A stretch of 64,000 nucleotides of DNA from Pseudomonas mediterranea CFBP 5447 (GTDB taxonomy: Bacteria; Pseudomonadota; Gammaproteobacteria; Pseudomonadales; Pseudomonadaceae), in contig NZ_KN322987.1 of assembly GCF_000774145.1 (NCBI RefSeq), positions 727,535-791,534 on the forward strand, in the 5' to 3' direction. The notes under the pieces are model-generated. The model had not been told where the DNA came from and searched no databases. It saw nothing but the letters and a program-made list of their open reading frames with translations. Position 1 is the stretch's first letter, and the number at the start of each line of letters is the position of its first letter. This document shows, one piece after another, positions 54,733-63,980 of this stretch. A program made the translations under genes and the position numbers.

Positions 54733-55110
54733 ATGACCGAAGGCTGCCGCGATAGCTGGCTGTGCAGAACCGACCGTCTGGGGAACGATGAACTGTGTGC
54801 ATTGATGGCCAGGGTTGCCAAACACGGCCCACGCGCTTCGCAGCAGCTGCTGGCAACAGTGAAGCCGCTGCTCAGCGCGTTCTACGAGGGTCAGGTACAA
54901 GCCGGGCGGGCCAGGCGTGAAGAAGTCGACAGTCTGATCCAGGAGGCTTTCACGGTGCTCCAGCAACGACGGGCAGACTATGACCCCGGCGTTCCGTTTC
55001 GCGCCTGGCTGATCGCGATTGCCCGGGACACCTTGCTCTACCACTGGCACAACCAAGGCCGCGACGCCGGCGTTGCAACGCCCCTCAACGAAGCCCGCAG
55101 AGCGGTCTGA
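54733..55110 (+). CDS. Sigma-70 region 2-like protein lacking region 4
   Basis: The 125-residue product resembles region 2 of ECF sigma factors: LLSAFYEGQVQAGRARREEVDSLIQEAF, then YDPGVPFRAWLIAIARDTLLYHWHNQ, which corresponds to the -10 recognition helix. ECF sigma factors usually have about 180 residues with region 4 (the -35 reader) in the second half. Here translation stops soon after region 2. It could be a truncated remnant, or a region-2-only regulator. No anti-sigma gene adjoins it. Ohr follows 30 bases later. Confidence 0.65.
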   Translation: MTEGCRDSWLCRTDRLGNDELCALMARVAKHGPRASQQLLATVKPLLSAFYEGQVQAGRARREEVDSLIQEAFTVLQQRRADYDPGVPFRAWLIAIARDTLLYHWHNQGRDAGVATPLNEARRAV

Positions 55111-55140
55111 CCCGCGCCTCGCCGTCCTCCTGATCAGGAA

Positions 55141-55563
55141 ATGTCGATGATCAATATCGAAAAAGTGCTTTACACCAGCCATACGTATACAACAGGCGGT
55201 CGAGAAGGCGTCGGGCGCAGTGACGATGGTCGACTGGAGCTGCTGTTGTCCCCCCCAGGCGCGCCTGGAACCGGCACCAACCCGGAACAACTCTTCGCAG
55301 TCTGCTGGTCAGCCTGTTTCCTGGGTTCCTTGCGTCACGCCTGCAACGCTCGCAAGATCCAATTCCCGGCCCGCGCGGCCGTCAATGCGCAGGTTGATCT
55401 GGTCCATGGCGAACAAGGGTTTTTCCTGCAAGCCCGACTGGCGGTTTCGCTGCCCGATATCGAGCCCGATACCGCACAGGAACTTGTCGAGGCGGCCCAC
55501 CAGAACTGCCCGTACTCCAAAGCCACCCGCAAGAACATCGACGTCAGCCTCACCATCGTCTGA
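55141..55563 (+). CDS. Organic hydroperoxide reductase (Ohr/OsmC family)
   Basis: The 140-residue product has the Ohr fold and its catalytic residues: R21 (TTGGREG), E49 (TGTNPEQLFA), the peroxidatic Cys59 in WSACFLGSLRHA and the resolving Cys123 in NCPYSKATRKNIDV. It reduces organic peroxides in the cytosol using lipoyl/thiol donors. It begins MSMINIEK at 55141, with an alternative ATG two codons later. It follows the sigma-like gene by 30 bases and may be in the same transcript. Confidence 0.92.
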   Translation: MSMINIEKVLYTSHTYTTGGREGVGRSDDGRLELLLSPPGAPGTGTNPEQLFAVCWSACFLGSLRHACNARKIQFPARAAVNAQVDLVHGEQGFFLQARLAVSLPDIEPDTAQELVEAAHQNCPYSKATRKNIDVSLTIV

Positions 55564-55706
55564 TTTCCCCGCGCAGGCCCATCCCCGTCACGCCCGGTTA
55601 ACGGGACGGTCGTACTTGAACGTTTAATCAAAACACCTATCATGCAGACTCGCCTGTAAGGACAGTCGTACAGCGAAATACCCCCTTATTTCTAGAGAGC
55701 CCTCTT

Positions 55707-58616
55707 GTGGAGTCAGCCCCGGACGACCTGCACGAATCGTTGAGCCTGCAACTTGCCTTCGGTCCTTTCTGCGTGACGCCGGGCAAGCGATTGCTCACTA
55801 AAAGTGGCTCCACTGTGGAAATCGGCGGGCGGGCGCTGGATTTGCTGATTGCATTGCTCGAACGTCCGGGACGGGTATTGTCCAAGCGCGAATTGATCAA
55901 GCGGGTCTGGCCCGACATCGTGGTCGCCGAAGGCAGCCTTCGTTTCCACATGACCGGGTTGCGTCGAATCCTCGGGGATGGAGAAGACGGGGCGCGCTAT
56001 ATCTCCACCCAGGTGGGTGTCGGCTACGCCTTTGTCGCGCCCATCGAACGGCTCCAGTCCGGCGACTCGGCCTTCCCCCCTGTCACATCCGCCCAAGCCG
56101 GCGGCAAACGCTTCATCAGCACGGTGGGCAACTTGCCGGCCCGCGCCAGGCTGATCGGCCGGGACGAGGATGTGCAGAGGGTCATCGACCGCCTGCAGGA
56201 GCCCAAGCTGCTCACCATCGTCGGACCTGGCGGGGTCGGCAAGACCAGTCTGGCCGTTGAGGTGGGCCACAGGCTCGCTGCCGACAATGACGAGCCGGTA
56301 CGTTTTGTCGATCTCGCTCAAGTCGAGGACGCCACGCTGGTGCCGTCTTCGCTCGCCGGCTCCCTGGGCATTCCGGTGCAGGCCGAAGACCCGCTGTTCG
56401 TGTTGCTCGCGCACCTTCGAACCCGCAGGCTGGTGCTGATCATCGACAACTGCGAACACCTCATCGATGCCGTTTCGGCGGTTGTCGAACAGATCAGGGC
56501 GGCGGCGCCCGGCGTAAGCCTGCTGGCAACCAGTCGCGAACCGTTGCGTACCCTGGGCGAACACGTGCTCTGGCTCAGCCCCCTGGACTTTCCGGGCGAG
56601 ACACAGGCGCTGAGCGTCGATGAACTGCTGGGATTCGCGGCGGTGAAGTTGTTTGTCGAACGCGCCTCGTCGGGCAATCCTTCACCGTTTCTGGAAGCCG
56701 GCAACGCGCAGATGATTGCCGACATGTGCCGACGTCTCGAAGGTATGGCCTTGCCTATCGAACTGGCTGCCGTGCGTGTTGCCAGGCACGGCCTGCACGC
56801 CACCCATGCCTTGCTCGGCGAGCGCTTTTCCCTGGGCTGGTCCGGACGAAGAACGGCGCTGCCACGCCATCAGACGCTACGCGCCATGCTCGATTGGAGC
56901 TACGCCCTGCTCTCGGTGCAAGAGCAGCAGGTGTTCGATCGCCTCGCGGTTTTCGTCGGGCCGTTTTCCCTGGAGGCGGCCTCGCAGATTCTCGCCGACA
57001 CCCGGATCGACGCCCTCACCGCGGTCACGACGCTGGATGAACTGGCCTCCAAGGGCCTGGTCAGCGTTGATCACAGTGACGCAATGGCCACCTATCGCCT
57101 GCTGGAAATGACCCGCGCCTACGCGCGCGAGAAGCTCGTGGCCCGAGGCGATACCGAGGCGCACGCGCTGTCATTCAGGCACGCGGCCTACTTCATGGAC
57201 CTGCTCGGTCGGCTCGGCAGCACCCCCGATGAAATCTTCGAGCAATCCTCGCGACTCGCCAGCCAGCTGGGCAATATCAGGAATGCGCTGGAATGGAGTT
57301 TCGGCCCTCAGGGCGATCCAGGGCTGGCATTGCCCCTGGCCGCCGCGAGCGCACCGTTGTTCTTGCATTTTTCGCTGATGGTCGAGTGCCGCACCTGGTG
57401 TTCACGGGCCACCGAACTGCTTGAGTTGGGTTACTTCGGGACACCGACCGAAATGGAACTGCAGGCCGCCCTGGGCCTGGTGTTGATGTTCACCCGGGGG
57501 AACAGCGAGGCGGCACACAAAGCGCTGCTCAGGGCCCTGGCCATTGCCGAGGGGCTGGGCGACCAAGAATCCCGGCTGAGGCTGCTTGGGCGCCTGCAAA
57601 TCTTCTCGGAGCGCATCGGCGACTTCCCGTCATCGCTGACCTGGGCCGAGCAAGCCGTCGCCGTGGGCAGCCTCATCGGCACACCCGAGGCCATCGCCGT
57701 GGCCGCCTCGCTGGCCGGTATTTCCCATCACCTGCTCGGCAACCAGACGCTGGCGCGGCGGGAGCTGGAAAAGTCCTTGCGCAACAGCCTGCCGTCGGAA
57801 CGCAGCAGCACCGTTCATTATGGTTTCGATCATCGCAACCGCACCGGGCTAGCCCTGGCGCGGACACTGTGGTTGATGGGTTTTCCCAATCAGGCCCGGC
57901 GCTGGGCCGAGCAGGTCGAGGCAGAGGCCGCCGCGTTGGACCACCCGGTGACCTACTGCATCGCTTTGGTCTGGACACTGTGCATCTACATCTGGACAGG
58001 CGACCTGGAGAAGGCCGCCAGCGGCCTTGAGACCTTCAGGAAAACCGCCGAGGCCAATGCGCTGGCGCCTTATGTAGCAGCGGCAATGGGCGTGCAAGGG
58101 GCTATCGCGATCCGTGCCGGGCAACCCGGCAACGCGGTGGCCTTGCTGGAGGAAAGCCTGGCGCGGCTGCGAGGCATGCGTTACGAACTACTGACCACTT
58201 CGTTCGAGACGTCCCTGGTCGAGGGCCTGGTCCTGAACGGCCAGTACGAGAAGGCCTCGGAGCAGGTCGAGGCCACCATCCGCCACTGCCGCCAGAGCGG
58301 CGACGCCTACGCCTTGCCGGAACTGCTTCGGATCAAGGCCGCGATCCTCAAGACACTGGCCCCAGGCAATCCCGTTGCTGTCGAAGACACGCTCAATGAA
58401 TCGATTGCCCTGAGCCGGCAGCAAGGCGCCTTGTCGTGGGAACTGCGGTCCTCGATGGATCTCGCCACCCTGTGGCTGGAGCGGGCCCGGGTCCACGAGG
58501 CCAGGAACCTGCTGGCGGCGTGCAACGAACGAATGTCCGAAGGGCACGACACCCTGGACCTGCGCCAGTTGCAAGCGCTGTGGCAAAGGACGCTGGCGTC
58601 ACCGGGGCTCAGTTGA
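55707..58616 (+). CDS. Winged-helix regulator with NTPase domain (STAND-type)
   Basis: This 969-residue regulator has an OmpR/PhoB-type winged helix at about 10-110 (LAFGPFCVTPGKRLLTKSG, ALDLLIALLERPGRVLSKRE, DGARYISTQVGVGYAFVAP), an NB-ARC-like ATPase with Walker A GPGGVGKTSLA (about 173) and Walker B LVLIIDNCEH (about 242), and a long helical repeat region from about 480, like TPR. It resembles transcription factors that switch with nucleotide binding. The start is GTG at 55707; upstream sequence has no better start. It is convergent with the FixJ-like gene, eight bases overlapping. Confidence 0.85.
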   Translation: MESAPDDLHESLSLQLAFGPFCVTPGKRLLTKSGSTVEIGGRALDLLIALLERPGRVLSKRELIKRVWPDIVVAEGSLRFHMTGLRRILGDGEDGARYISTQVGVGYAFVAPIERLQSGDSAFPPVTSAQAGGKRFISTVGNLPARARLIGRDEDVQRVIDRLQEPKLLTIVGPGGVGKTSLAVEVGHRLAADNDEPVRFVDLAQVEDATLVPSSLAGSLGIPVQAEDPLFVLLAHLRTRRLVLIIDNCEHLIDAVSAVVEQIRAAAPGVSLLATSREPLRTLGEHVLWLSPLDFPGETQALSVDELLGFAAVKLFVERASSGNPSPFLEAGNAQMIADMCRRLEGMALPIELAAVRVARHGLHATHALLGERFSLGWSGRRTALPRHQTLRAMLDWSYALLSVQEQQVFDRLAVFVGPFSLEAASQILADTRIDALTAVTTLDELASKGLVSVDHSDAMATYRLLEMTRAYAREKLVARGDTEAHALSFRHAAYFMDLLGRLGSTPDEIFEQSSRLASQLGNIRNALEWSFGPQGDPGLALPLAAASAPLFLHFSLMVECRTWCSRATELLELGYFGTPTEMELQAALGLVLMFTRGNSEAAHKALLRALAIAEGLGDQESRLRLLGRLQIFSERIGDFPSSLTWAEQAVAVGSLIGTPEAIAVAASLAGISHHLLGNQTLARRELEKSLRNSLPSERSSTVHYGFDHRNRTGLALARTLWLMGFPNQARRWAEQVEAEAAALDHPVTYCIALVWTLCIYIWTGDLEKAASGLETFRKTAEANALAPYVAAAMGVQGAIAIRAGQPGNAVALLEESLARLRGMRYELLTTSFETSLVEGLVLNGQYEKASEQVEATIRHCRQSGDAYALPELLRIKAAILKTLAPGNPVAVEDTLNESIALSRQQGALSWELRSSMDLATLWLERARVHEARNLLAACNERMSEGHDTLDLRQLQALWQRTLASPGLS

Positions 58617-59226
58617 GCGCCAGGGACAACCGGGCATCCATTTTCACCAGGTCAGCCAGGGAGCGGGCCTTCATCTTGCGCATGACCTTGCCGCGATGGG
58701 CCTTGACGGTGATCTCGCTGATCCCCAATTCCGCCGCGATGACCTTGTTCATCCGCCCCGCGACGACCATGGCCAGGACCTCCTGCTCACGGGGGGTCAA
58801 TGTTGCGTAGGCTTCTCGTAGCGCACGCAGATCCCCCTCGCGGCTCAAGGCGGTACGGCTGCCTTCCAGCGCATCGGCGATGGCGTTGAGCAGCACTTCG
58901 TCGTCGAACGGCTTGGTCAGGAACTCCACGGCGCCGGCCTTCATGGCACGCACCGAACGCGGCACGTCGCCGTAGCCGGTGATGAAGATGATCGGGATCA
59001 TGGGCCGGTCGCCGGCAATCGCATTCTGCAGGTCCAGCCCGCTCAGGTCCGGCAGGTTGATGTCGAGTATCAGGCAACTGGGAACCGCAGGCCGGGGCTG
59101 GGCGAGAAAGGCCTGGGCGGACTCGAACAGTTGCGGTCGCCACTGGGCGTGACCGATCAGCAATTCCAGCGACTCGCGCACGGAAATATCATCGTCGACC
59201 ACAAACACGATGGGCGTGTTGTCCAT
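58609..59226 (-). CDS. FixJ-family response regulator
   Basis: The 205-residue product has a receiver domain (residues 5-118) with the phospho-acceptor D55 in CLILDINLPDLSG, the conserved Thr in FITGYGD and Lys in TKPFD, followed by a LuxR helix-turn-helix (about 140-195: LTPREQEVLAMVVAGRMNKVIAAELGIS). This order is the FixJ/NarL type that binds DNA when phosphorylated. The start at 59226 (MDNTPIVF) excludes a longer low-quality extension. It is last in a three-gene unit with a lone receiver and a histidine kinase. Confidence 0.93.
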   Translation of the reverse strand: MDNTPIVFVVDDDISVRESLELLIGHAQWRPQLFESAQAFLAQPRPAVPSCLILDINLPDLSGLDLQNAIAGDRPMIPIIFITGYGDVPRSVRAMKAGAVEFLTKPFDDEVLLNAIADALEGSRTALSREGDLRALREAYATLTPREQEVLAMVVAGRMNKVIAAELGISEITVKAHRGKVMRKMKARSLADLVKMDARLSLALN

Positions 59227-59304
59227 CGCCGGGCCGCGACGCTCGGTGCCAGCTCTATTGTTCGCGCTCAACACGCTACCTCCTCCAGTAGTCGTCATTG
59301 GCAG

Positions 59305-59676
59305 TCAACTGACCGGCAACGCAGCGCTGAGCGCCTTGAGCAGCGCCTCCTCGCTGAAGGGCTTCATCAGGCAATCCACTGCGCCCTGGCTTATCAGGTG
59401 TGAACACCGGGCCGCATCGCCCAGCGCCGTGATGAAAATGATCGGGATGTTGAAATGGCGCAAGGCGAGTTCCTTTTGCAGCTCCGGACCCGACATGCCC
59501 GGCATGGCGACGTCCAGTATCAGGCAGTGGGTCTGGCTGGGGTACCCGGACGAAAGAAACGCCTGGGCCGACGAAAAGGCCTGGACCGCAAAACCGAATT
59601 CCTTGAGCAGGTCCGGCAAGGATTCCCGCACGGATTCGTCGTCATCAACCACCGATACGAGCAAAGGCTTATCCAT
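59305..59676 (-). CDS. Single-domain response regulator (receiver only)
   Basis: The 123-residue product is a lone receiver domain with acidic pocket DDD at 11-13, phospho-acceptor D55 in LDVAMPGMSG, Thr in FITALGD and Lys in MKPFSEE. It has no output domain. It starts inside the end of the histidine kinase gene (8-base overlap), so it is coupled to it, and lies 78 bases before the FixJ-like gene. Such proteins act as phosphorelay intermediates or sinks. Confidence 0.92.
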   Translation of the reverse strand: MDKPLLVSVVDDDESVRESLPDLLKEFGFAVQAFSSAQAFLSSGYPSQTHCLILDVAMPGMSGPELQKELALRHFNIPIIFITALGDAARCSHLISQGAVDCLMKPFSEEALLKALSAALPVS

Positions 59677-62518
59677 TGAAAACCTCTCTGGTGGGCTCGC
59701 AATCCCTCTCGGCACCGGGCTCGCGGACACCCTGGATGACCTCGGCTGGACCACGCTGGCCTTTGCAGGGAATGGAAAAACGAAACGTCGCGCCCGGTCC
59801 GATATCGTTCACGCACGCCCAGATCCTTCCGTTGTGCTTTTCGATGATCGAATGACTGACCGACAAGCCGATCCCCATGCCTGAACTCTTGGTCGTGTAG
59901 AAAGCGCCGAACAAGCGCTCCGCGTCCTGGGGATCGAAGCCGACGCCGTTGTCCCTGACGTCGAGATAGACGTGATCGTCCTGCAGGCCGGTGCTGACCT
60001 GCATGCGTCGAGGCCGGTCGGTCATCTTGCTCATCGCCTCCTTGGCATTCAGGATCAGGTTGAGGATCACCTGCTGCAACTGTACGCGATCACCGCGGAC
60101 CGGCGGCAGGCCGTCAGCGAATTCGGGATGCAGTATCACCGCGCCTCGCTGCAACTCGCCCAGCAACAGGGCGATCACCTCCCGTGCGGCCTCGTTGATG
60201 TCGACGTCTTCAATCGCGATGCTTTTCTTCGAAAACAGCACCCGCAACCGGTTGATCACATCAGAGGCGCGGTTGCCATCCCGGATGGTGCGCCGTGCGG
60301 TTTCCAGGGCGCCGTCGACATTCGGTGGATTGGCACCGAGCATGCGCAAGCAGGTACTGGCGTTGGTGATAATGCCGGCCAGCGGCTGGTTGACCTCGTG
60401 GGCAATCGACGCGGTCAGCGCGCCCAGGCTGGCAACCCGGGCCAGATGAGCCAGTTCCGAGCGGACCTTGCCGAGCGCCGCTTCGGAAAGACGCCGCTGG
60501 GTCACGTCCTGCAACGCGGCGATGTACTCCAATTGGCCCTCCCCGTCCCTCATCGCATGCGCCACCAAGTGGACATGCTTGACGGTACCGTCAGGCAATT
60601 GCAGCCGATGCTCATGCTCGAAGTCCTGACCTTTCTTGCGCTGGTGCCTGATCATCTCCTTGTAGGCCGAGATATCGTCCGGGTGGATGCGGGTGTAGAT
60701 GAAATCCAGGGTCGGCGTCACACTCGGATCCAGGTCGAGTATCCGATAGATCTCCTCGGACCAGGTCAATTCGTCCGAGCCGACGCGCCACAAGAAGGTG
60801 CCCGTCGAGCTGAGCCGTTGCGCCTTGGCCAGGAACGCCTCGCTCTGGCGCAGTGCCGCCTCGCCCCGTGCCCGATCGATGGCGATGCTTGCAAGGTGAG
60901 TGATCTGGGCGATCAGGGTTTGCTGCAAAGGGCCAGGGGCTGTCGATTCGGGATGCAGGATCGACAGGACTCCTGTCACCTCGCCGTTGACGGAGGTGAT
61001 CGGTGTCGACCAGTTCGCTCGCAAACCATTGGCCAGGGCTGTCGAGCACCAATCTTTCCAGCGCGTCTCACTGGCCAGGTCGCAGCAAATCACCTGTTCG
61101 TTACGGGTCGCAACCAGCGCGGCGGGACACGCATCCGCATCCGCCACCCGCCCGTCGAGACCTGCCACCAGGCTCGCCGGCATGCTCGGCGCAGCCCCTG
61201 GCAATATCCGTGGGATGGCTTCCTGCGTCGGATACGGGTGCTTGCGGTCGACTTGCACGATGCTGCACACGCAACCGTCGAAACTCGCCTCGGCCAATGC
61301 GCAAAGCGCTTCGAGAATTCGTTTGAGGGCGGAACCTCCGGCGATCATGCCCAGCAGGCGTTTCTCCCCGGCCAGCAGCATTTCGGCGCGTTTGCGATCT
61401 TCGATATCGGTGTTTTCCCCGTACCAGCGCACCACCTGGCCCGACTCATCGCGTTCCGGTACCGCCCGGATCAGAAACCAGCGGAACGTGCCGTCGAAGC
61501 GACGCAACCTGGCCTCGAATTCACCTGGTTCGCCCGTTGCCAGCGCTTTCCAGTAAGCGGCCAGCGCACCGCCGTCATCCGGATGAATCGCGGCCATCCA
61601 GCCGGTACCGCACGCATCTTCCAGCGCGATACCGGTGTAATCGCACCACCGCTGGTTGAGAAAGCTGACATTGCCATCGGGCGTGGCGCTCCAGACAAAA
61701 CCGGGCACCGCGTTGATGATGCTGCGCAACCGGGCTTCCGAGGCGCTGATCTCGGCCAGCGCCTTGGCGATCAGGGCCTTGTCGCGCTTCTGCTCGTCGA
61801 TGTCGATGGTGATGACCCACCAGCGGGTGATGCGACCGGTCTCATCCCGCATCGGCATGCCGTTGGCGATGAACCAGTGGTAGGCGCCGTCCGCACGGCG
61901 GATGCGCAACTCGGCGCGAAAGGGATCACCGGTGGCCACCGCCTGCGCCCAACTGTCGATGATCCTGGGACGGTCCTCGACGTGAATGATCTCACTCACA
62001 GCCCACTCCTTGAGCTCTTCAAGGGTGGCGCCCATGTATTCAAGGTTGTGGATGTTCACGCATTCCAGGTCCCCGCTGGGGCTCATCAGCGAAACCAGGG
62101 CCGGAATGCTGTCGATCATCGTCCGCAAACCGGGCTCGGCCATGCAGGCGGGCTGGGCGACCGCACAGTATTCCTCGATGTCGGTACAGATTCCGCACCA
62201 TTTGCGGACGGCTCCAGCCGTGTCGGTCAACGGGTTCACGCGAACGACGAATCGGCGATAAACCCCATCGGCCCGCCGCAGGCGTGCCTGTATGCCCCGT
62301 GGTTCATCACCCTTCAGGATTGCGCGCCAGCATTCGAACACCTGCGCACGGTCGTCGGGATGGACGACGGCATGCCAGCCCTCTCCCATTGCCTCCTCGC
62401 GATTGCGCCCGGTGTACCGGCTCCAGTACTGATTGACATAGTCGACGCCGCCATCGATACCGGCCGTCCAGGCCATGCCTGGCAGTCCGTCGATGATGCT
62501 GTCGAGTTCGTTATCCAT
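59669..62518 (-). CDS. Multi-PAS sensor histidine kinase
   Basis: This 949-residue cytosolic kinase has three N-terminal PAS/PAC domains (about 5-120, 125-250 and 265-390), a GAF domain (about 395-545), a fourth PAS (about 555-680), the HisKA domain with His707 in IAHEVNQPLAGIITNAST and an ATPase domain (about 785-935: NLILNAKEAM, VRDNGVGFD, SGMGIGLSVSHS). It has no membrane segment. The H-box HEVNQPL is of the type found with FixL-like kinases. The start at 62518 (MDNELDSIIDG) fits the first PAS. Signals may be redox, light or small molecules; no haem or flavin residue could be assigned. Confidence 0.92.
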   Translation of the reverse strand: MDNELDSIIDGLPGMAWTAGIDGGVDYVNQYWSRYTGRNREEAMGEGWHAVVHPDDRAQVFECWRAILKGDEPRGIQARLRRADGVYRRFVVRVNPLTDTAGAVRKWCGICTDIEEYCAVAQPACMAEPGLRTMIDSIPALVSLMSPSGDLECVNIHNLEYMGATLEELKEWAVSEIIHVEDRPRIIDSWAQAVATGDPFRAELRIRRADGAYHWFIANGMPMRDETGRITRWWVITIDIDEQKRDKALIAKALAEISASEARLRSIINAVPGFVWSATPDGNVSFLNQRWCDYTGIALEDACGTGWMAAIHPDDGGALAAYWKALATGEPGEFEARLRRFDGTFRWFLIRAVPERDESGQVVRWYGENTDIEDRKRAEMLLAGEKRLLGMIAGGSALKRILEALCALAEASFDGCVCSIVQVDRKHPYPTQEAIPRILPGAAPSMPASLVAGLDGRVADADACPAALVATRNEQVICCDLASETRWKDWCSTALANGLRANWSTPITSVNGEVTGVLSILHPESTAPGPLQQTLIAQITHLASIAIDRARGEAALRQSEAFLAKAQRLSSTGTFLWRVGSDELTWSEEIYRILDLDPSVTPTLDFIYTRIHPDDISAYKEMIRHQRKKGQDFEHEHRLQLPDGTVKHVHLVAHAMRDGEGQLEYIAALQDVTQRRLSEAALGKVRSELAHLARVASLGALTASIAHEVNQPLAGIITNASTCLRMLGANPPNVDGALETARRTIRDGNRASDVINRLRVLFSKKSIAIEDVDINEAAREVIALLLGELQRGAVILHPEFADGLPPVRGDRVQLQQVILNLILNAKEAMSKMTDRPRRMQVSTGLQDDHVYLDVRDNGVGFDPQDAERLFGAFYTTKSSGMGIGLSVSHSIIEKHNGRIWACVNDIGPGATFRFSIPCKGQRGPAEVIQGVREPGAERDCEPTREVFNG

Positions 62519-62717
62519 GCCGGTCCCGCTCTGTAATGGCCCTTCAGAGAGCATGCCCCCGGTGCTGGGGCCCGCCTATCATACCTTGGTGTCACACGCC
62601 GCCGATCAGTGTAGCGCCGGGGATGGGAAACCGACCAATACCAACGTGTAATCGCCCTTTTAGCAACACGCTGTTCTGATTCATCCTGGCAACCGACACC
62701 GTCAAAAGGAACGGCAT
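62519..62717. promoter_or_regulatory. Divergent promoter region, kinase and MFS genes
   Basis: This 199-bp gap between divergent genes must hold the promoters for both. I could not assign a convincing -35/-10 pair or operator. No gene or REP element is present. Confidence 0.4.
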
Positions 62718-63980
62718 TTGCGAGACAGGACATCAGCCTCAGGGCAACAGTATTCGGCCGCCAGCTCGAAGGCGATGGCGCAGTGGACGGTCGTCGGCCT
62801 GTGCATGCTGTTCAATGTGATCAACGGCCTGGCGACCCTGGCCACGGCCTTCGTGCTCCCCAGCCTTTCGGCGGAATGGGCGTTGAGCGGTTTCCAGCAG
62901 GGCCTGTTGCTCAGTACAAGCCTCATCGGGATGGCCAGCGGATCGACATTCGCTGCCCCCATGGCGGACCGCCACGGCCGTCGTCCCTTGTTGTTGGCGA
63001 GCCTGTTGCTCAGCGGCACGACCATGCTGCTGTCATTCTGGTCCCAGGGCTTCTGGTCTCTGGGGCTGTTGCGCACCCTGACGGGGATGGGTGTCGGGGC
63101 GACACTTGTCGGCGCCAATGTGCTGACCCATGAATGCACCCACCTGCACCGGCAAGAGCTGGCCATCTCGCTTCAGTCCGTGGCCTTCGCCTTGGGCGTG
63201 TCCCTGGGCGGCCTGCTGGCGCATGCATTGAACGACGCCGTGGGATGGCGCTACGTGTTCCTCGCCGGAGGTGCCTTTACCCTTGCGGCCGGCTTGAGCG
63301 GTGCACTGTGGCTGCGTGAGTCCTTCGAATTCCTCGCCGTGAAAGCCTCCCCCGTCCAGCCACCAGGCCAGCGGCCTGCTTCGGATGCCGGGCATGGCCT
63401 TCGGCGAGACTTCTGGTCGAGGCAGTGGCGCGCAACCGTTTCGCTGGCGACGGCATTCTTCCTCGTCATGTTCTGCTTCTACTTCGTCGTGAGCTGGACA
63501 CCGACACTGCTGGTCCAGACGGGGGCTTCCGCCACCCACGGTATCCAAGGAGGCATGCTGCTCAACCTGGGCGGCATGCTGGGCGCCCTGCTCCTGGGAC
63601 TTGCCGCGAATCGCTTTGGCAGCCGCCGGTTGCTGCTGGGCTGTCTGCTGTTGAACGCAGTGCTGATGACCTTGCTGATGCCCGCCACCCAGGTGTTGAG
63701 CCTGTCCATCGGCATGGGGTTTTCCATTGGCCTGCTGCTGAATGCGGCCATCGCCGGCCTGTATATCCTGGCGCCGCAGACCTACGGCACCGGGGAACGA
63801 GCCAGAGGGGTCGGCCTGGTGCTGGGTCTGGGTCGCCTGGGCGCGATCCTGTCGCCAATTGTCGCTGGCGCCCTGCTGGATGCGCACTGGAGTGCACAGG
63901 CCCTGTTCACGTTTTATGCCGGCAGCCTGCTGTTGGCGATGCTGGCCATCGCCTGGGGACGCGGTCGGCGCCGTGACTGA
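62718..63980 (+). CDS. MFS transporter, aromatic acid/H+ symporter type
   Basis: The 420-residue product has twelve hydrophobic segments and the MFS signature loop DRHGRRPLLLASLL between TM2 and TM3. The pattern TATAFVLPSLSAEWALSG and RTLTGMGVGATLVGANVLTHE resembles the AAHS (aromatic acid:H+ symporter) subfamily, which carries benzoate-like acids. I used the TTG at 62718, seven bases after AAAAGGA; an ATG 19 codons downstream (MAQWTVVG) is an alternative. The stop is 20 bases from the window end. No catabolic genes lie beside it here. Confidence 0.85.
   Translation: MRDRTSASGQQYSAASSKAMAQWTVVGLCMLFNVINGLATLATAFVLPSLSAEWALSGFQQGLLLSTSLIGMASGSTFAAPMADRHGRRPLLLASLLLSGTTMLLSFWSQGFWSLGLLRTLTGMGVGATLVGANVLTHECTHLHRQELAISLQSVAFALGVSLGGLLAHALNDAVGWRYVFLAGGAFTLAAGLSGALWLRESFEFLAVKASPVQPPGQRPASDAGHGLRRDFWSRQWRATVSLATAFFLVMFCFYFVVSWTPTLLVQTGASATHGIQGGMLLNLGGMLGALLLGLAANRFGSRRLLLGCLLLNAVLMTLLMPATQVLSLSIGMGFSIGLLLNAAIAGLYILAPQTYGTGERARGVGLVLGLGRLGAILSPIVAGALLDAHWSAQALFTFYAGSLLLAMLAIAWGRGRRRD

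Noticed and set aside
59972..62536. 854-codon forward frame opposite the histidine kinase
   Set aside because: The reverse strand has all PAS, GAF and kinase motifs; the forward frame has only Arg/His/Gly-rich sequence without domains.
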